A DNA stretch of 24,999 nucleotides from Sulfurimonas sp. (GTDB taxonomy: Bacteria; Campylobacterota; Campylobacteria; Campylobacterales; Sulfurimonadaceae): positions 1-24,999 of the forward strand of contig JALTUB010000039.1 in NCBI GenBank assembly GCA_027047745.1. Direction: 5' to 3'. The notes below the pieces were generated by a model. It made no database searches and was not told where the DNA came from. It saw only the letters and a program-made list of their open reading frames with translations. Both the position numbers and the translations under genes were made by a program. This document shows positions 7,928 through 15,958 of this stretch, piece after piece (the first letter of the stretch is position 1; the number at the start of each line of letters is the position of its first letter).

Positions 7928-9745
7928 ATGCAAAAAACAATAAACCTTTTAAAAAAAAACAGTGAACTAAGAGTTATAGAAAGCGAGGTTGATATTTATC
8001 TTGAGATTCCACACTTAGCGTATGCAGAAGTAAAAAAGAGAGATGGTGGCAAGGCTCTTCTTTTTACAAATGTAGTCGATAAAAAAAGTGGAACTAGATT
8101 TCAAGAGAGTGTTTTGATGAATGTTTTTGGTTCATACAAACGCTGTGAACTACTTTTTGGAAGATCCATTGAATCAGTTGCAGATGAGATAACAAAACTT
8201 CTTCACATGAAACCACCTGCTAGTTTTATGGATAAACTATCAATGGCTAAAGAGCTTTTTTCTTTGAAAAATATATTTCCCAAGCGACTTGAAGGTGAAG
8301 GAAAATGTCAAGAGGTAAAGCATTTAGATAAAGATATAGACCTTTATAAACTCCCTATTTTAACTACATGGGAGCAAGATGGTGGTCCATTTATAACTAT
8401 GGGACAAGTTTATACACAAAGTCTTGATGGAGAGATGGTAAATCTTGGAATGTATAGACTTCAAGTTTATGATAAAAATCATCTTGGAATGCACTGGCAG
8501 ATTCATAAAGATAGTTCTCACTTTTTTGACCAGTACCAAAAAGCAGGAAAGAAAATGCCTGTAAGTATCGCTATAGGTGGAGACCCATTATATACTTGGT
8601 GTGCAACAGCACCTCTTCCTTATGGAGTAAATGAGCTTTTAATGTACGGACTAATAACTAAAAAACCTGCACAACTTGTAAAGTCTCTAACAACTCCACT
8701 CTATATCCCTAAAGATGTTGATTATGTTATAGAGGGTTGGGTAGATACTGATGCTTTGAAAACTGAAGGACCTTTTGGTGATCATACTGGTTACTATACT
8801 TTAGAAGAACTTTACCCTGTCATGGAAGTATCAGCGATAACAATGCAGAAAAAAAGAACTTATCTAGCAACTGTTGTTGGAAAACCACCTTTAGAAGATA
8901 AGTATATGGGTTGGGCGACTGGAAAGATATTTTTCCCTCTTTTAAAAACAACTGTTCCTGATTTGATTGACTATCATATGCCTGAAAATGCAGGTTTTCA
9001 TAACCTTATCTTAGCAAAAATGCAACCACTTTATAAGGGTCATGCAAAACAGTTTATGCACGCTTTTTGGGGTGCAGGACAGATGAGCTTTGTAAAACAT
9101 GCTATATTTGCTGATGAGTCTTCACCAAAACTTGATAATTATGAGTCATTTGTTACATATATTTTAAATAGATTTCATCCTAAATCAATGTTTATAACAG
9201 AAGGTATCTTAGATGCACTTGATCACTCTTCTCCTGAGAGTTTAGTTGGTGGAAAGTTGGGTATAGATGCAACAGTATCATATAAACTTGATGAACCAAT
9301 TTTATCAAATGATTCTGATTTGTTAGTAGAAGTTAAAAATCTGATTTTAGATGTAGTTGATTTGAAACAGTTTATGAGACATACAAAAAACCCTATTACA
9401 GTTATAAGTGTTAAAAAAACAAAAACAGTAAAAGAGTCTTTTAATTGTTTAGATTCTATTAAAGATAAGTTAAAAATTGTAGTTTTTGTAGATGAATATA
9501 AAAATGATATTACAAATCCATATATGCTAATCTGGAGAGTAACAAACAACATGGACGCACAAAGAGATGTTTTTGTTAATGATTTGATGGTTGGTATAGA
9601 TGGAACGAACAAGACATCTGTCGATGGTTTCACTAGAGAGTGGCCTGATGATGTTGATTGTACTCTAAGTGTTGTTGAGTCTTTAAAGTCTCGAGGTATT
9701 TGGGACTTAGATGATTCTCTATACAATAAATTTCAACTTGCTTAA
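7928..9745 (+). CDS. UbiD-family prenylated-FMN decarboxylase, probably menaquinone pathway
   Basis: UbiD-family enzymes use prenylated FMN to decarboxylate aromatic or unsaturated acids. Visible are the metal/cofactor-binding region NLGMYRLQVYDKNHLGMHWQ (from N172) and the active-site stretch EGPFGDHTGYY (E280 to Y290) with its conserved acidic residues. At 605 residues it is longer than E. coli UbiD (about 500), as in the Campylobacter and Helicobacter proteins. Campylobacterota use menaquinone made by the futalosine route, in which a UbiD-like step (MqnL) has been proposed, so I infer that role rather than ubiquinone synthesis. The long-chain polyprenyl synthase upstream supports a quinone role. 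The prenyl-FMN maker (UbiX type) is not in this window. Confidence 0.88.
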   Translation: MQKTINLLKKNSELRVIESEVDIYLEIPHLAYAEVKKRDGGKALLFTNVVDKKSGTRFQESVLMNVFGSYKRCELLFGRSIESVADEITKLLHMKPPASFMDKLSMAKELFSLKNIFPKRLEGEGKCQEVKHLDKDIDLYKLPILTTWEQDGGPFITMGQVYTQSLDGEMVNLGMYRLQVYDKNHLGMHWQIHKDSSHFFDQYQKAGKKMPVSIAIGGDPLYTWCATAPLPYGVNELLMYGLITKKPAQLVKSLTTPLYIPKDVDYVIEGWVDTDALKTEGPFGDHTGYYTLEELYPVMEVSAITMQKKRTYLATVVGKPPLEDKYMGWATGKIFFPLLKTTVPDLIDYHMPENAGFHNLILAKMQPLYKGHAKQFMHAFWGAGQMSFVKHAIFADESSPKLDNYESFVTYILNRFHPKSMFITEGILDALDHSSPESLVGGKLGIDATVSYKLDEPILSNDSDLLVEVKNLILDVVDLKQFMRHTKNPITVISVKKTKTVKESFNCLDSIKDKLKIVVFVDEYKNDITNPYMLIWRVTNNMDAQRDVFVNDLMVGIDGTNKTSVDGFTREWPDDVDCTLSVVESLKSRGIWDLDDSLYNKFQLA

Positions 9746-9765
9746 ACTATTATAAGGATAATTTT

Positions 9766-11151
9766 ATGGACAAAATGTGGTCAGGTCGCTTTAGTGCGAG
9801 TGCTTCTTCTCTTTTAGATGAATTTAATGCATCAATAATGTATGATAGAAAACTATATCGTGAAGATATTGAAGGTTCTTTAGCACATGCAACTATGCTT
9901 GAAAAACAGGGGATATTAACATCTCAAGAATTAATCGAGATTACTGATGGATTAAACCAAGTTATGTCTGAGATAGAATCAGGTGAATTTGAGTGGAAAA
10001 TATCAGATGAAGATTTACATATGGGCATTGAAAAGAGATTAACCGCTATTATCGGTGATGCTGGAAAAAAACTTCATACTGCAAGAAGTAGAAATGACCA
10101 AGTAGCAGTTGATTTTCGTCGCTTCGTTATAAGAAAAAATAGCGAAATAGTTGAGATAGTTAGACTTTTAATGCAAGAGATAATTGTTGTAGCTGATAAA
10201 CATACACAAACACTTATCCCTGGTATGACTCACCTTCAACATGCTCAACCGATAAACTTTGCTTTTCATTTAAGTGCTTATCTATCTATGTTTAAACGAG
10301 ATATAGAGCGTTTTGATAGCTCTGCAGAGCGTAATAATGTATCTCCTTTGGGCTGTGCTGCTTTAGCTGGAACACCACATAATGTTGATAGAAGCGTAAC
10401 TGCAGACCTTTTAGGCTTTGATAGTGTAAGCGTAAACTGTTTGGACACTGTAAGTGATAGAGATTTTGCCTTAGAGATTTTGTTCAATATATCTACTATG
10501 ATGATGCATATATCAAGACTAAGTGAAGAGCTTGTTATGTGGTCATCTTATGAGTTTGGTTTTGTGGAACTTAGTGATGAATACTCAACAGGTAGTTCAA
10601 TCATGCCACAAAAGAAAAATCCTGATGTTCCAGAACTACTTCGTGGAAAAACAGGTCGCGTTTATGGTTCACTTATGGGACTTTTAACTGTCATGAAAGG
10701 TCTTCCTTTAGCTTACAACAAAGATACGCAAGAAGATAAAGAGGGTGTTTTTGATGCCATAGAGACTGCTGAGATTTCTTTGGAGATTTTAAAAGAATCT
10801 ATAAAAACTATGGAAGTAAAATCTCACAATATGGAGTCAGCATGTGCTATAGGGCATTTAAGTGCTACTGATTTGGCTGATTATCTCGTAGAAAAATGCG
10901 ATATTCCATTCCGTGAAGCTCATTTTATAACAGGTCGTGCTGTTTCAAAAGGTGAAGAGTTAAATGTTGATTTGTCCAAGATGGATTTAAAATATCTCAA
11001 AGAGATTGATGATAGAATAGGTGAAGATGTTTTAGAATTTTTAGGACTTCGTCACTCCATGAATGCAAGAACATCAGAGGGTGGAACTGCAACAACTAGA
11101 ACTGTAGAACAACTACAGTATTTTAAAAATTATTTAGGAGAAAACAGATAA
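9766..11151 (+). CDS. argH: Argininosuccinate lyase
   Basis: Cleaves argininosuccinate to arginine and fumarate, the last step of arginine synthesis. It belongs to the fumarase/aspartase superfamily: the signature loop GSSIMPQKKNPD is at residues 276-287, TARSRNDQVA (about 106-115) is the substrate-binding region, and GMTHLQHAQPINFAFH holds the catalytic histidine region. The 461-residue length is typical. The start is preceded by AAGGATAATTTT, a good ribosome-binding site, 20 bp after the ubiD-family gene. No terminator is visible between them, so co-transcription is likely though no functional link is evident. Confidence 0.97.
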   Translation: MDKMWSGRFSASASSLLDEFNASIMYDRKLYREDIEGSLAHATMLEKQGILTSQELIEITDGLNQVMSEIESGEFEWKISDEDLHMGIEKRLTAIIGDAGKKLHTARSRNDQVAVDFRRFVIRKNSEIVEIVRLLMQEIIVVADKHTQTLIPGMTHLQHAQPINFAFHLSAYLSMFKRDIERFDSSAERNNVSPLGCAALAGTPHNVDRSVTADLLGFDSVSVNCLDTVSDRDFALEILFNISTMMMHISRLSEELVMWSSYEFGFVELSDEYSTGSSIMPQKKNPDVPELLRGKTGRVYGSLMGLLTVMKGLPLAYNKDTQEDKEGVFDAIETAEISLEILKESIKTMEVKSHNMESACAIGHLSATDLADYLVEKCDIPFREAHFITGRAVSKGEELNVDLSKMDLKYLKEIDDRIGEDVLEFLGLRHSMNARTSEGGTATTRTVEQLQYFKNYLGENR

Positions 11152-11152
11152 C

Positions 11153-11617
11153 ATGAAAGTAACAATATCACACCAAGAGGGAATGAAATTTGAGGCAAAA
11201 ACTGCAAAGAGTAGTTTTATTATTGATTGTCCTGTTATCTCACCTATAGAATATTTTTTAGCAGGTCTTATTGCTTGTACTACTTCAGATATTATTGTCA
11301 TCCCTAAAAATCAAGATAAAACCGTTACTGATTTGGTAGTAGATGGTGAAGTGGTAAGAAATGACGACCATCCTCGTAAATTTAACTCTTTTCGTTTAGA
11401 TTATAAGTTCAACTCTGACGCTGATGACACTATGGCGGCTCGTTGGGTTATGGCTTCACTTGAGACCTACTGTTCAACCGTAAATACTATAAGAGATACT
11501 ACAAGGATTACTTACTCTATCACACATAATGGAAAAATTATTCGTGAAAATGAAGAGATGATTAGTGGTGGTGGCTCAAACATAGATATGGGTGAGATAG
11601 AGTCTTGTCCTAGTTGA
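11153..11617 (+). CDS. OsmC/Ohr family protein (putative thiol peroxidase)
   Basis: A 154-residue OsmC-fold protein. The first conserved cysteine is C42 in FLAGLIACTTSDI, matching the family's LAALAGCTAMDV-type helix, and the second is C107 in SLETYCSTVNTI. These two cysteines act in organic-hydroperoxide reduction in characterised OsmC and Ohr proteins. SPIEYFLAG (30-38) matches the family's PxELLLA motif. The start follows the argH stop by one base, with AGGAGAAAA upstream as ribosome-binding site. Whether it is OsmC, Ohr or the YhfA-like subgroup cannot be decided by eye. It closes the first long co-directional run. Confidence 0.85.
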   Translation: MKVTISHQEGMKFEAKTAKSSFIIDCPVISPIEYFLAGLIACTTSDIIVIPKNQDKTVTDLVVDGEVVRNDDHPRKFNSFRLDYKFNSDADDTMAARWVMASLETYCSTVNTIRDTTRITYSITHNGKIIRENEEMISGGGSNIDMGEIESCPS

Positions 11618-11645
11618 TTCATTCTAATTTGACGATAAAATAATA

Positions 11646-11713
11646 TATAACTTATACTTAAAGCATCACTTTAATTTATTTATTATTGATAATTAAATTA
11701 AGTATGAGTTATA
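11646..11713. repeat. Long imperfect dyad (hairpin) upstream of the small membrane-protein gene
   Basis: Arms at 11646-11661 and 11698-11713 pair over 16 positions with one mismatch (a G.T pair if single-stranded). A second 7-bp stem (11670-11676 with 11691-11697) continues inward after an 8-nt one-sided bulge at 11662-11669. No T-run follows, so it is not a typical intrinsic terminator. The right arm lies in the promoter spacer and -10 box of the downstream gene, so a regulatory or operator role is possible. It occupies most of the only sizeable gap between 1 and 14530. Confidence 0.7.
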
Positions 11714-11715
11714 AT
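11686..11715 (+). promoter_or_regulatory. Sigma-70-type promoter for the small membrane-protein gene
   Basis: TTGATA at 11686-11691 and TATAAT at 11710-11715 are separated by 18 bp. Transcription would begin near 11722, leaving a leader of about 23 nt before the ATG at 11745. It sits after the first sizeable gap in the plus-strand run, so it plausibly starts a new transcript that includes the M48 protease and prmC. The -10 box overlaps the right arm of the dyad at 11646-11713. Confidence 0.6.
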
Positions 11716-11744
11716 GCTACATCTAAAACTTGAAGGAGCATATT

Positions 11745-11936
11745 ATGGGTGAACCAGAATTAGAAGATATAAGCGATTATAATGAACTCAAAGGTAATAA
11801 AAAAAGAGTTGTTTGGGCTGTTATAATCGGAGGTATATTAATGAGTATAATATATGTTTATGTCGCAAATGCTTATGGAAGTGTTAAAGATAGCATAAAA
11901 GCTGAAGATAGTGTAAAATATATGCCTTTAAAATAA
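11745..11936 (+). CDS. Small single-pass membrane protein, unknown function
   Basis: A 63-residue protein: a polar, acidic N-terminus (MGEPELEDISDYNELKGNKK), one transmembrane helix at about residues 23-43 (VWAVIIGGILMSIIYVYVANA) and a short charged tail. The basic residues just before the helix suggest the N-terminus is in the cytoplasm. I chose the ATG at 11745 because AAGGAG lies 5 bases before it; a TTG at 11730 in the same frame lacks such a site. It has its own promoter and precedes the M48 protease gene by 43 bp. I do not recognise the family. Confidence 0.7.
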   Translation: MGEPELEDISDYNELKGNKKRVVWAVIIGGILMSIIYVYVANAYGSVKDSIKAEDSVKYMPLK

Positions 11937-11979
11937 TTTAGAATGATAAAATAATAAGAATTTTTATAAAGGTAATGAT

Positions 11980-13236
11980 ATGTTAATGACAATAGTAGGC
12001 GTGTACTCTTTTTATGTACTGATTTCCATATATACAAGTGTAATGCAAATAGGCTATATAAATGTAGCAAAAAGAAAATCTGCAGTTTTATTGACTCAAA
12101 GTGACTTTTTAAAAGCAGGAAATTATTCTGTGGCAAAAGAAAAACTTTCAATTATAAACTCTTTTGTAGATTACCTTTTATTTATAGTTTGGATTGATTT
12201 AGGTATAAAACTTTTACAGTCAAAATTTTATTTTTTAGATGATGTACTGGCTAACATAACTATTGTTATGAGTTTTATTGTTATCAATTCTATCATATCT
12301 CTTCCTTTTTCTTATTATGAAAAGTTTGTGTTAGATGAAAAATTTGGATTTAACAAGTCAACTTTAGGACAATGGATTAAAGATACTCTTATCTCTTTTG
12401 TCATGACTATCGTTTTAGGCTCTTTAGTTGTTTGGGGCATATATGAGATTATCACTAACTTTACTTTATGGTGGTTATGGAGTTTTGTATTTATCTTTGC
12501 TGTTGTTATCTTGATAAATATGCTTTACCCTGCATTTCGTGCGATGTTTTTTGATAAACTAACACCACTGCAAGATGAAGAATTAGATAGCGAGATAAAA
12601 ACTCTTATGGATAAAACAGGCTTTGTAAGCAGTGGTGTTTTTGTTAGTGATGCTAGTAAACGAGATGCAAGATTAAATGCTTATTTTGGTGGTTTTGGTA
12701 AGGCAAAAAGAGTTGTACTCTTTGATACTTTGATAGAAAAACTATCAACAAAAGAGCTTTTAGCCGTTTTAGGTCATGAACTAGGGCATTTTGCTCATGG
12801 AGATATTTACAAAAATATCGCACTTATGGGTGGAATGTTATTTGCAATGTTTGCGATTTTTGGTAACTTACCAGACTCTTTATATTTGGAAATGGGTATA
12901 AGCCAAGAGCCTTATGTCATGATGATATTGTTAATGTTATTGATGCCTGTTTTAGGATTTGTCATGATGCCAATCATGGGGATAGTTAGTAGAGGTAATG
13001 AATACGCAGCAGATAAAATGGGCAGTGAACTTGGTGGTGCTGCTGGTGGGATTGAACTTGCTAATGCACTTAAAAAGTTAGTTACTGAGAACAAAAGTTT
13101 TCCATTGTCACATCCTTTGTATATCTTTTTTCACTACACTCATCCTCCTGTTTTAGAGAGACTTAAAGAGCTTGGTGTTGATCTAGGTGATACGGACAAT
13201 ATCTCATTAGAGGGAAAATGCGAAGCAGTTTTATAG
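11980..13236 (+). CDS. M48 family membrane zinc metalloprotease (Ste24/CAAX-protease-like)
   Basis: A multi-pass membrane metalloprotease of 418 residues. Hydrophobic helices lie at about 3-25, 62-80, 90-112, 137-160, 164-185, 283-297 and 311-336. The zinc motif HELGH is at 266-270 (in LGHELGHFAHGD), and the third ligand is probably E341 in NEYAADKMG. The N-terminal half, with SYYEKFVLDEKFGFNKST, matches the domain of the Ste24/CAAX prenyl-protease branch rather than the shorter HtpX branch. In bacteria these proteins are thought to act in membrane protein quality control, but the substrate here is unknown. The gene overlaps prmC by 19 bp. Confidence 0.88.
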   Translation: MLMTIVGVYSFYVLISIYTSVMQIGYINVAKRKSAVLLTQSDFLKAGNYSVAKEKLSIINSFVDYLLFIVWIDLGIKLLQSKFYFLDDVLANITIVMSFIVINSIISLPFSYYEKFVLDEKFGFNKSTLGQWIKDTLISFVMTIVLGSLVVWGIYEIITNFTLWWLWSFVFIFAVVILINMLYPAFRAMFFDKLTPLQDEELDSEIKTLMDKTGFVSSGVFVSDASKRDARLNAYFGGFGKAKRVVLFDTLIEKLSTKELLAVLGHELGHFAHGDIYKNIALMGGMLFAMFAIFGNLPDSLYLEMGISQEPYVMMILLMLLMPVLGFVMMPIMGIVSRGNEYAADKMGSELGGAAGGIELANALKKLVTENKSFPLSHPLYIFFHYTHPPVLERLKELGVDLGDTDNISLEGKCEAVL

Positions 13237-14054
13237 TTAAAGATGTTTTAAAAGAGATAAGTAAAACTCTTCATCCACTTATACCAAGAGCAGCTAGAGA
13301 GGCACAACTTCTTGTTATGGCTTTTTTGGATGTAGATGAGTTGTGGCTTATGAGCCATAAAAATGAAGTTATAAAAGATACTAAAGAGCTGTTTGATTGG
13401 GTTAAGCGCAGAGCGAATAATGAACCATTAGAGTATATTACAAACAGAGTGAGTTTTTACTCTAAAGAGTTCTATATAGATAAAGGTGCTTTAATCCCTC
13501 GTCCTGAAACAGAACTTCTTATAGAAGAAGTGATGAAGAAAGTAAAAGATAAAGAAGATAACTTAACTTTTGTAGAAGTTGGTGTCGGAAGTGGTATCAT
13601 TTCTATACTCTTGGCTCTTGAGTTTAAAAATGCAAAGTTTATAGCTGTAGATATATCACAAAATGCACTCGATATTGCAAAGATAAATATAAAAAAGTTT
13701 TCTTTAGAAGATAGAATAGAGTTGCGTTTGGGTTCTCTTTTAGAACCTATTGATGAAAATGTGGATTATTTAGTATCTAATCCTCCTTATATAGAAGATG
13801 GGCTAGAGTTAGAATCAAATCTATCTTATGAGCCTCAAAATGCACTCTTTGGTGGAAAAGTAGGCGATGAGATTATAAAAGAACTTCTTGATGAAGTCTT
13901 AAAGAGAAAGATTAACTTGTTTACTTGTGAGATGGGTTATGACCAAAAAGATAAAATATCAAAATATTTAAAAGGTAAAAAGTATAAAGCTTTAAAATTT
14001 TACAAAGATTATAGTGACTTTGATAGAGGCTTTACACTAAAGGTAGAAAATTGA
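13218..14054 (+). CDS. prmC: Peptide chain release factor N5-glutamine methyltransferase
   Basis: S-adenosylmethionine-dependent methyltransferase modifying the GGQ glutamine of release factors RF1 and RF2. An N-terminal helical domain is followed by LIPRPETELLIEEV (92-105), the SAM-binding loop VEVGVGSGIISI (119-130) and the catalytic NPPY at 188-191, then the conserved YEPQNALFGGKVGDE. The 278-residue length is normal. The ATG lies inside the protease gene and is preceded by AGAGGGAAA, so translation is probably coupled. A release-factor gene is not adjacent. The stop overlaps the next start as TTGA. Confidence 0.94.
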   Translation: MRSSFIVKDVLKEISKTLHPLIPRAAREAQLLVMAFLDVDELWLMSHKNEVIKDTKELFDWVKRRANNEPLEYITNRVSFYSKEFYIDKGALIPRPETELLIEEVMKKVKDKEDNLTFVEVGVGSGIISILLALEFKNAKFIAVDISQNALDIAKINIKKFSLEDRIELRLGSLLEPIDENVDYLVSNPPYIEDGLELESNLSYEPQNALFGGKVGDEIIKELLDEVLKRKINLFTCEMGYDQKDKISKYLKGKKYKALKFYKDYSDFDRGFTLKVEN

Positions 14055-14530
14055 AAAGAAATATATATGCAGATTTTAGTTATTTGTTTGTTTTAGCAGC
14101 TTCATTTGGTGGTGTTATAGTTCTTGGTGCTTTTGTGGCTCCTGTCGTTTTTAATACTGATAAATTACCTGTAAATATATTGATTGATCATTATAATGCT
14201 GGTATCATAATGGCAGAGATTTTTCATAGATTTTCTTATTGGCTCTATTTTGTAGCACTATTTGTAGTTATCTATGAAGCTATTCAGTATAAAATGGCTA
14301 AACGAGACTCTGTAATCATTGCATCTTCGAGTTTAGTAGTCTTTGCCTCTTTGATGTTTAGTGTTGTTTATGCACCGAGAATCTTAGCTATGCAGGCTTT
14401 AGGTGCTGAAGCAACTCAAAGTGACACATTTACTAATATCCACTTAGCTGCTGAGATAGATTTTAAACTTCTCGCTGTCTCTTTAGCTGTTCTCTTTATT
14501 AGAAGACTAATGCTTATGAAGATTGATTAG
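14051..14530 (+). CDS. DUF4149 family membrane protein
   Basis: A 159-residue protein with about four transmembrane helices: residues 10-33, 53-75, 87-108 and 134-152. The N-terminal LVLAASFGGVIVLGAFVAPVVF-type helix (here LFVLAASFGGVIVLGAFVAP), with its glycine-rich face, and the later FHRFSYWLYFVAL fit the DUF4149/TMEM205-like family of unknown function. The start is a TTG at 14051 overlapping the prmC stop by four bases; no ATG is available before the first helix. The next gene lies on the opposite strand with only 4 bp between the stop codons, so no separate terminator fits there. Confidence 0.78.
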   Translation: MKRNIYADFSYLFVLAASFGGVIVLGAFVAPVVFNTDKLPVNILIDHYNAGIIMAEIFHRFSYWLYFVALFVVIYEAIQYKMAKRDSVIIASSSLVVFASLMFSVVYAPRILAMQALGAEATQSDTFTNIHLAAEIDFKLLAVSLAVLFIRRLMLMKID

Positions 14531-14534
14531 GTAC

Positions 14535-14804
14535 TTATCTATCACCAAATTTTTCATCCCACCATTCTGAAGGTGAATAAGTTCTTTTTTTGATACTATC
14601 TTCTTCAAATGAGTACTCATAATTGTTGCAGTAATCCATAATAATTTCATACGCTTCGTTGATTTGGGAAGACACTTTTGTTGCCTTATCTGAATCATCC
14701 TTATGCTTGTCAGGATGCCATTTCTTCATAAGCCTTTTATATTTGTTTTTGATTTCTTTAAGTGAAGAAGTTTCACGAAGACCAAGGAGTGATTTGGACT
14801 TCAT
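14535..14804 (-). CDS. Small J-domain (DnaJ-like) protein downstream of ftsZ
   Basis: An 89-residue protein that is little more than a J-domain: LLGLRETSSLKEIKNKYKRL, then WHPDKHKDD with the Hsp70-stimulating HPD at residues 30-32, then the helix III region INEAYEIIMDY. A short acidic/basic tail ends in SPSEWWDEKFGDR. It lacks the G/F-rich and zinc regions of DnaJ, so it is a class III-type co-chaperone that should act with DnaK. I use the ATG at 14804. A TTG at 14825, 2 nt after the ftsZ stop, would add seven residues; neither has a convincing ribosome-binding site. Position after ppiD-like, ftsA and ftsZ suggests co-transcription with division genes. Confidence 0.8.
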   Translation of the reverse strand: MKSKSLLGLRETSSLKEIKNKYKRLMKKWHPDKHKDDSDKATKVSSQINEAYEIIMDYCNNYEYSFEEDSIKKRTYSPSEWWDEKFGDR

Positions 14805-14827
14805 GATTTTAGTAAATTGGGACAATT

Positions 14828-15946
14828 TTAGTCTTGTTGTTGTCTCATGTAAGCAGGTATATCTAAGTAATCACCATCTAGTTCACCACCGACAACAAGT
14901 CTAGGACGAATAACTGCACGAGTAGCTTGTGTAACTGGTGTTTCTGGAACAAAATCAGGGTCATTACTTAAGTCTTTTTCAAAACCTGTTGCTACTATAG
15001 TAATCTTAATATAGTTTTCAGGAATACTCTCATCTGTAGAAGTTCCCCAAATAACTTCAGCTTCATCATGAGCACTATCATGAACTACTTCCATTGCATC
15101 TGCAAGTTCTATCATAGAAAAACTAGGGTGCATTTTAAAGTGAACTAAAACACCCATTGCTCCATTTATAGACATATTATCAAGAAGTGGAGACTCTATA
15201 GCTGCTTTTATGGCTTCATAAGCTGCGTTTTCACCTTCATGCTCACCAACACCCATAAGTGCCATACCTTTATGGCTCATAACAGTTTGTAAGTCGGCAA
15301 AGTCAAGGTTTATATCATTGTCCCCACTAGATAAGATAACTCCAGATGTGCCACTAACAGCTTGCGCTAAAACACTATCTACTATCTTAAAACTATCTTT
15401 TAGTCCAAGTTTTCTATCTATAATAGAAAGTAACTTGTCATTTGGAATAACTACAATAGAATCACTCTCTTTTTTTAGTTCAGCAAGACCTATTTCAGCG
15501 AGTTTTAAACGATTTCTTCCTTCAAATTTGAAAGGTTTAGTAACTATTGAAATCGTTAATGCACCAACCTCTTTAGCTATTTGAGCTACAACGGGAGCAG
15601 CACCAGTTCCAGTTCCTCCACCAAGACCAGCAGAGATAAATACTATGTCAGCACCACTTAGGGCTTCTCTTATCTCATCATAATTTTCAAGAGCAGAGTC
15701 TTTACCAATATTTGGTTTCATACCAGCACCAAGCCCTTTTGTAAGCTTTGCACCAATCTGAATCTTTGTAGCTGCATTTGTTTCACTTAAAACTTGCGCA
15801 TCAGTATTTATAAGCATCATCTCAATGCCACTTACACCTTCATTGATCATGTGACCAATCATATTTCCACCGCCACCACCAACGCCAACTGCGATGATTC
15901 TTGCTCCGTTTACTTTGTTTGACTCTTCAACTACAAATGGTTCCAT
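14828..15946 (-). CDS. ftsZ: Cell division protein FtsZ
   Basis: Tubulin-like GTPase forming the division ring. IIAVGVGGGGGNMI (17-30) is the first nucleotide loop. The tubulin signature GGGTGTGAAPVV spans 109-120, and later GTP-domain signatures such as IVIPNDKLL follow. The short linker ends in GDYLDIPAYMRQQQD, the conserved C-terminal peptide that binds FtsA. At 372 residues it is normal for this phylum. The ATG is preceded by AAAGGAGTGAAGTA, a strong ribosome-binding site, 12 bp after the ftsA stop. Confidence 0.98.
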   Translation of the reverse strand: MEPFVVEESNKVNGARIIAVGVGGGGGNMIGHMINEGVSGIEMMLINTDAQVLSETNAATKIQIGAKLTKGLGAGMKPNIGKDSALENYDEIREALSGADIVFISAGLGGGTGTGAAPVVAQIAKEVGALTISIVTKPFKFEGRNRLKLAEIGLAELKKESDSIVVIPNDKLLSIIDRKLGLKDSFKIVDSVLAQAVSGTSGVILSSGDNDINLDFADLQTVMSHKGMALMGVGEHEGENAAYEAIKAAIESPLLDNMSINGAMGVLVHFKMHPSFSMIELADAMEVVHDSAHDEAEVIWGTSTDESIPENYIKITIVATGFEKDLSNDPDFVPETPVTQATRAVIRPRLVVGGELDGDYLDIPAYMRQQQD

Positions 15947-15958
15947 TACTTCACTCCT

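Noticed and set aside
9223..9726. 167-codon minus-strand open frame opposite the ubiD-family gene
   Set aside because: It lies entirely antisense to a well-supported conserved gene, and its translation shows no family features.
11677..11699. Fur-box-like sequence near TTGATAATTAAAT
   Set aside because: Only about half of the expected dyad matches; in such AT-rich sequence this is expected by chance.
11873..12151. 92-codon minus-strand frame opposite the M48 protease 5' end
   Set aside because: No ribosome-binding site, and it overlaps two plus-strand genes with good starts.
14659..14904. 81-codon plus-strand frame across the J-domain gene and the ftsZ 3' end
   Set aside because: It is antisense to two recognisable proteins; hydrophobicity comes from complementing their codons.
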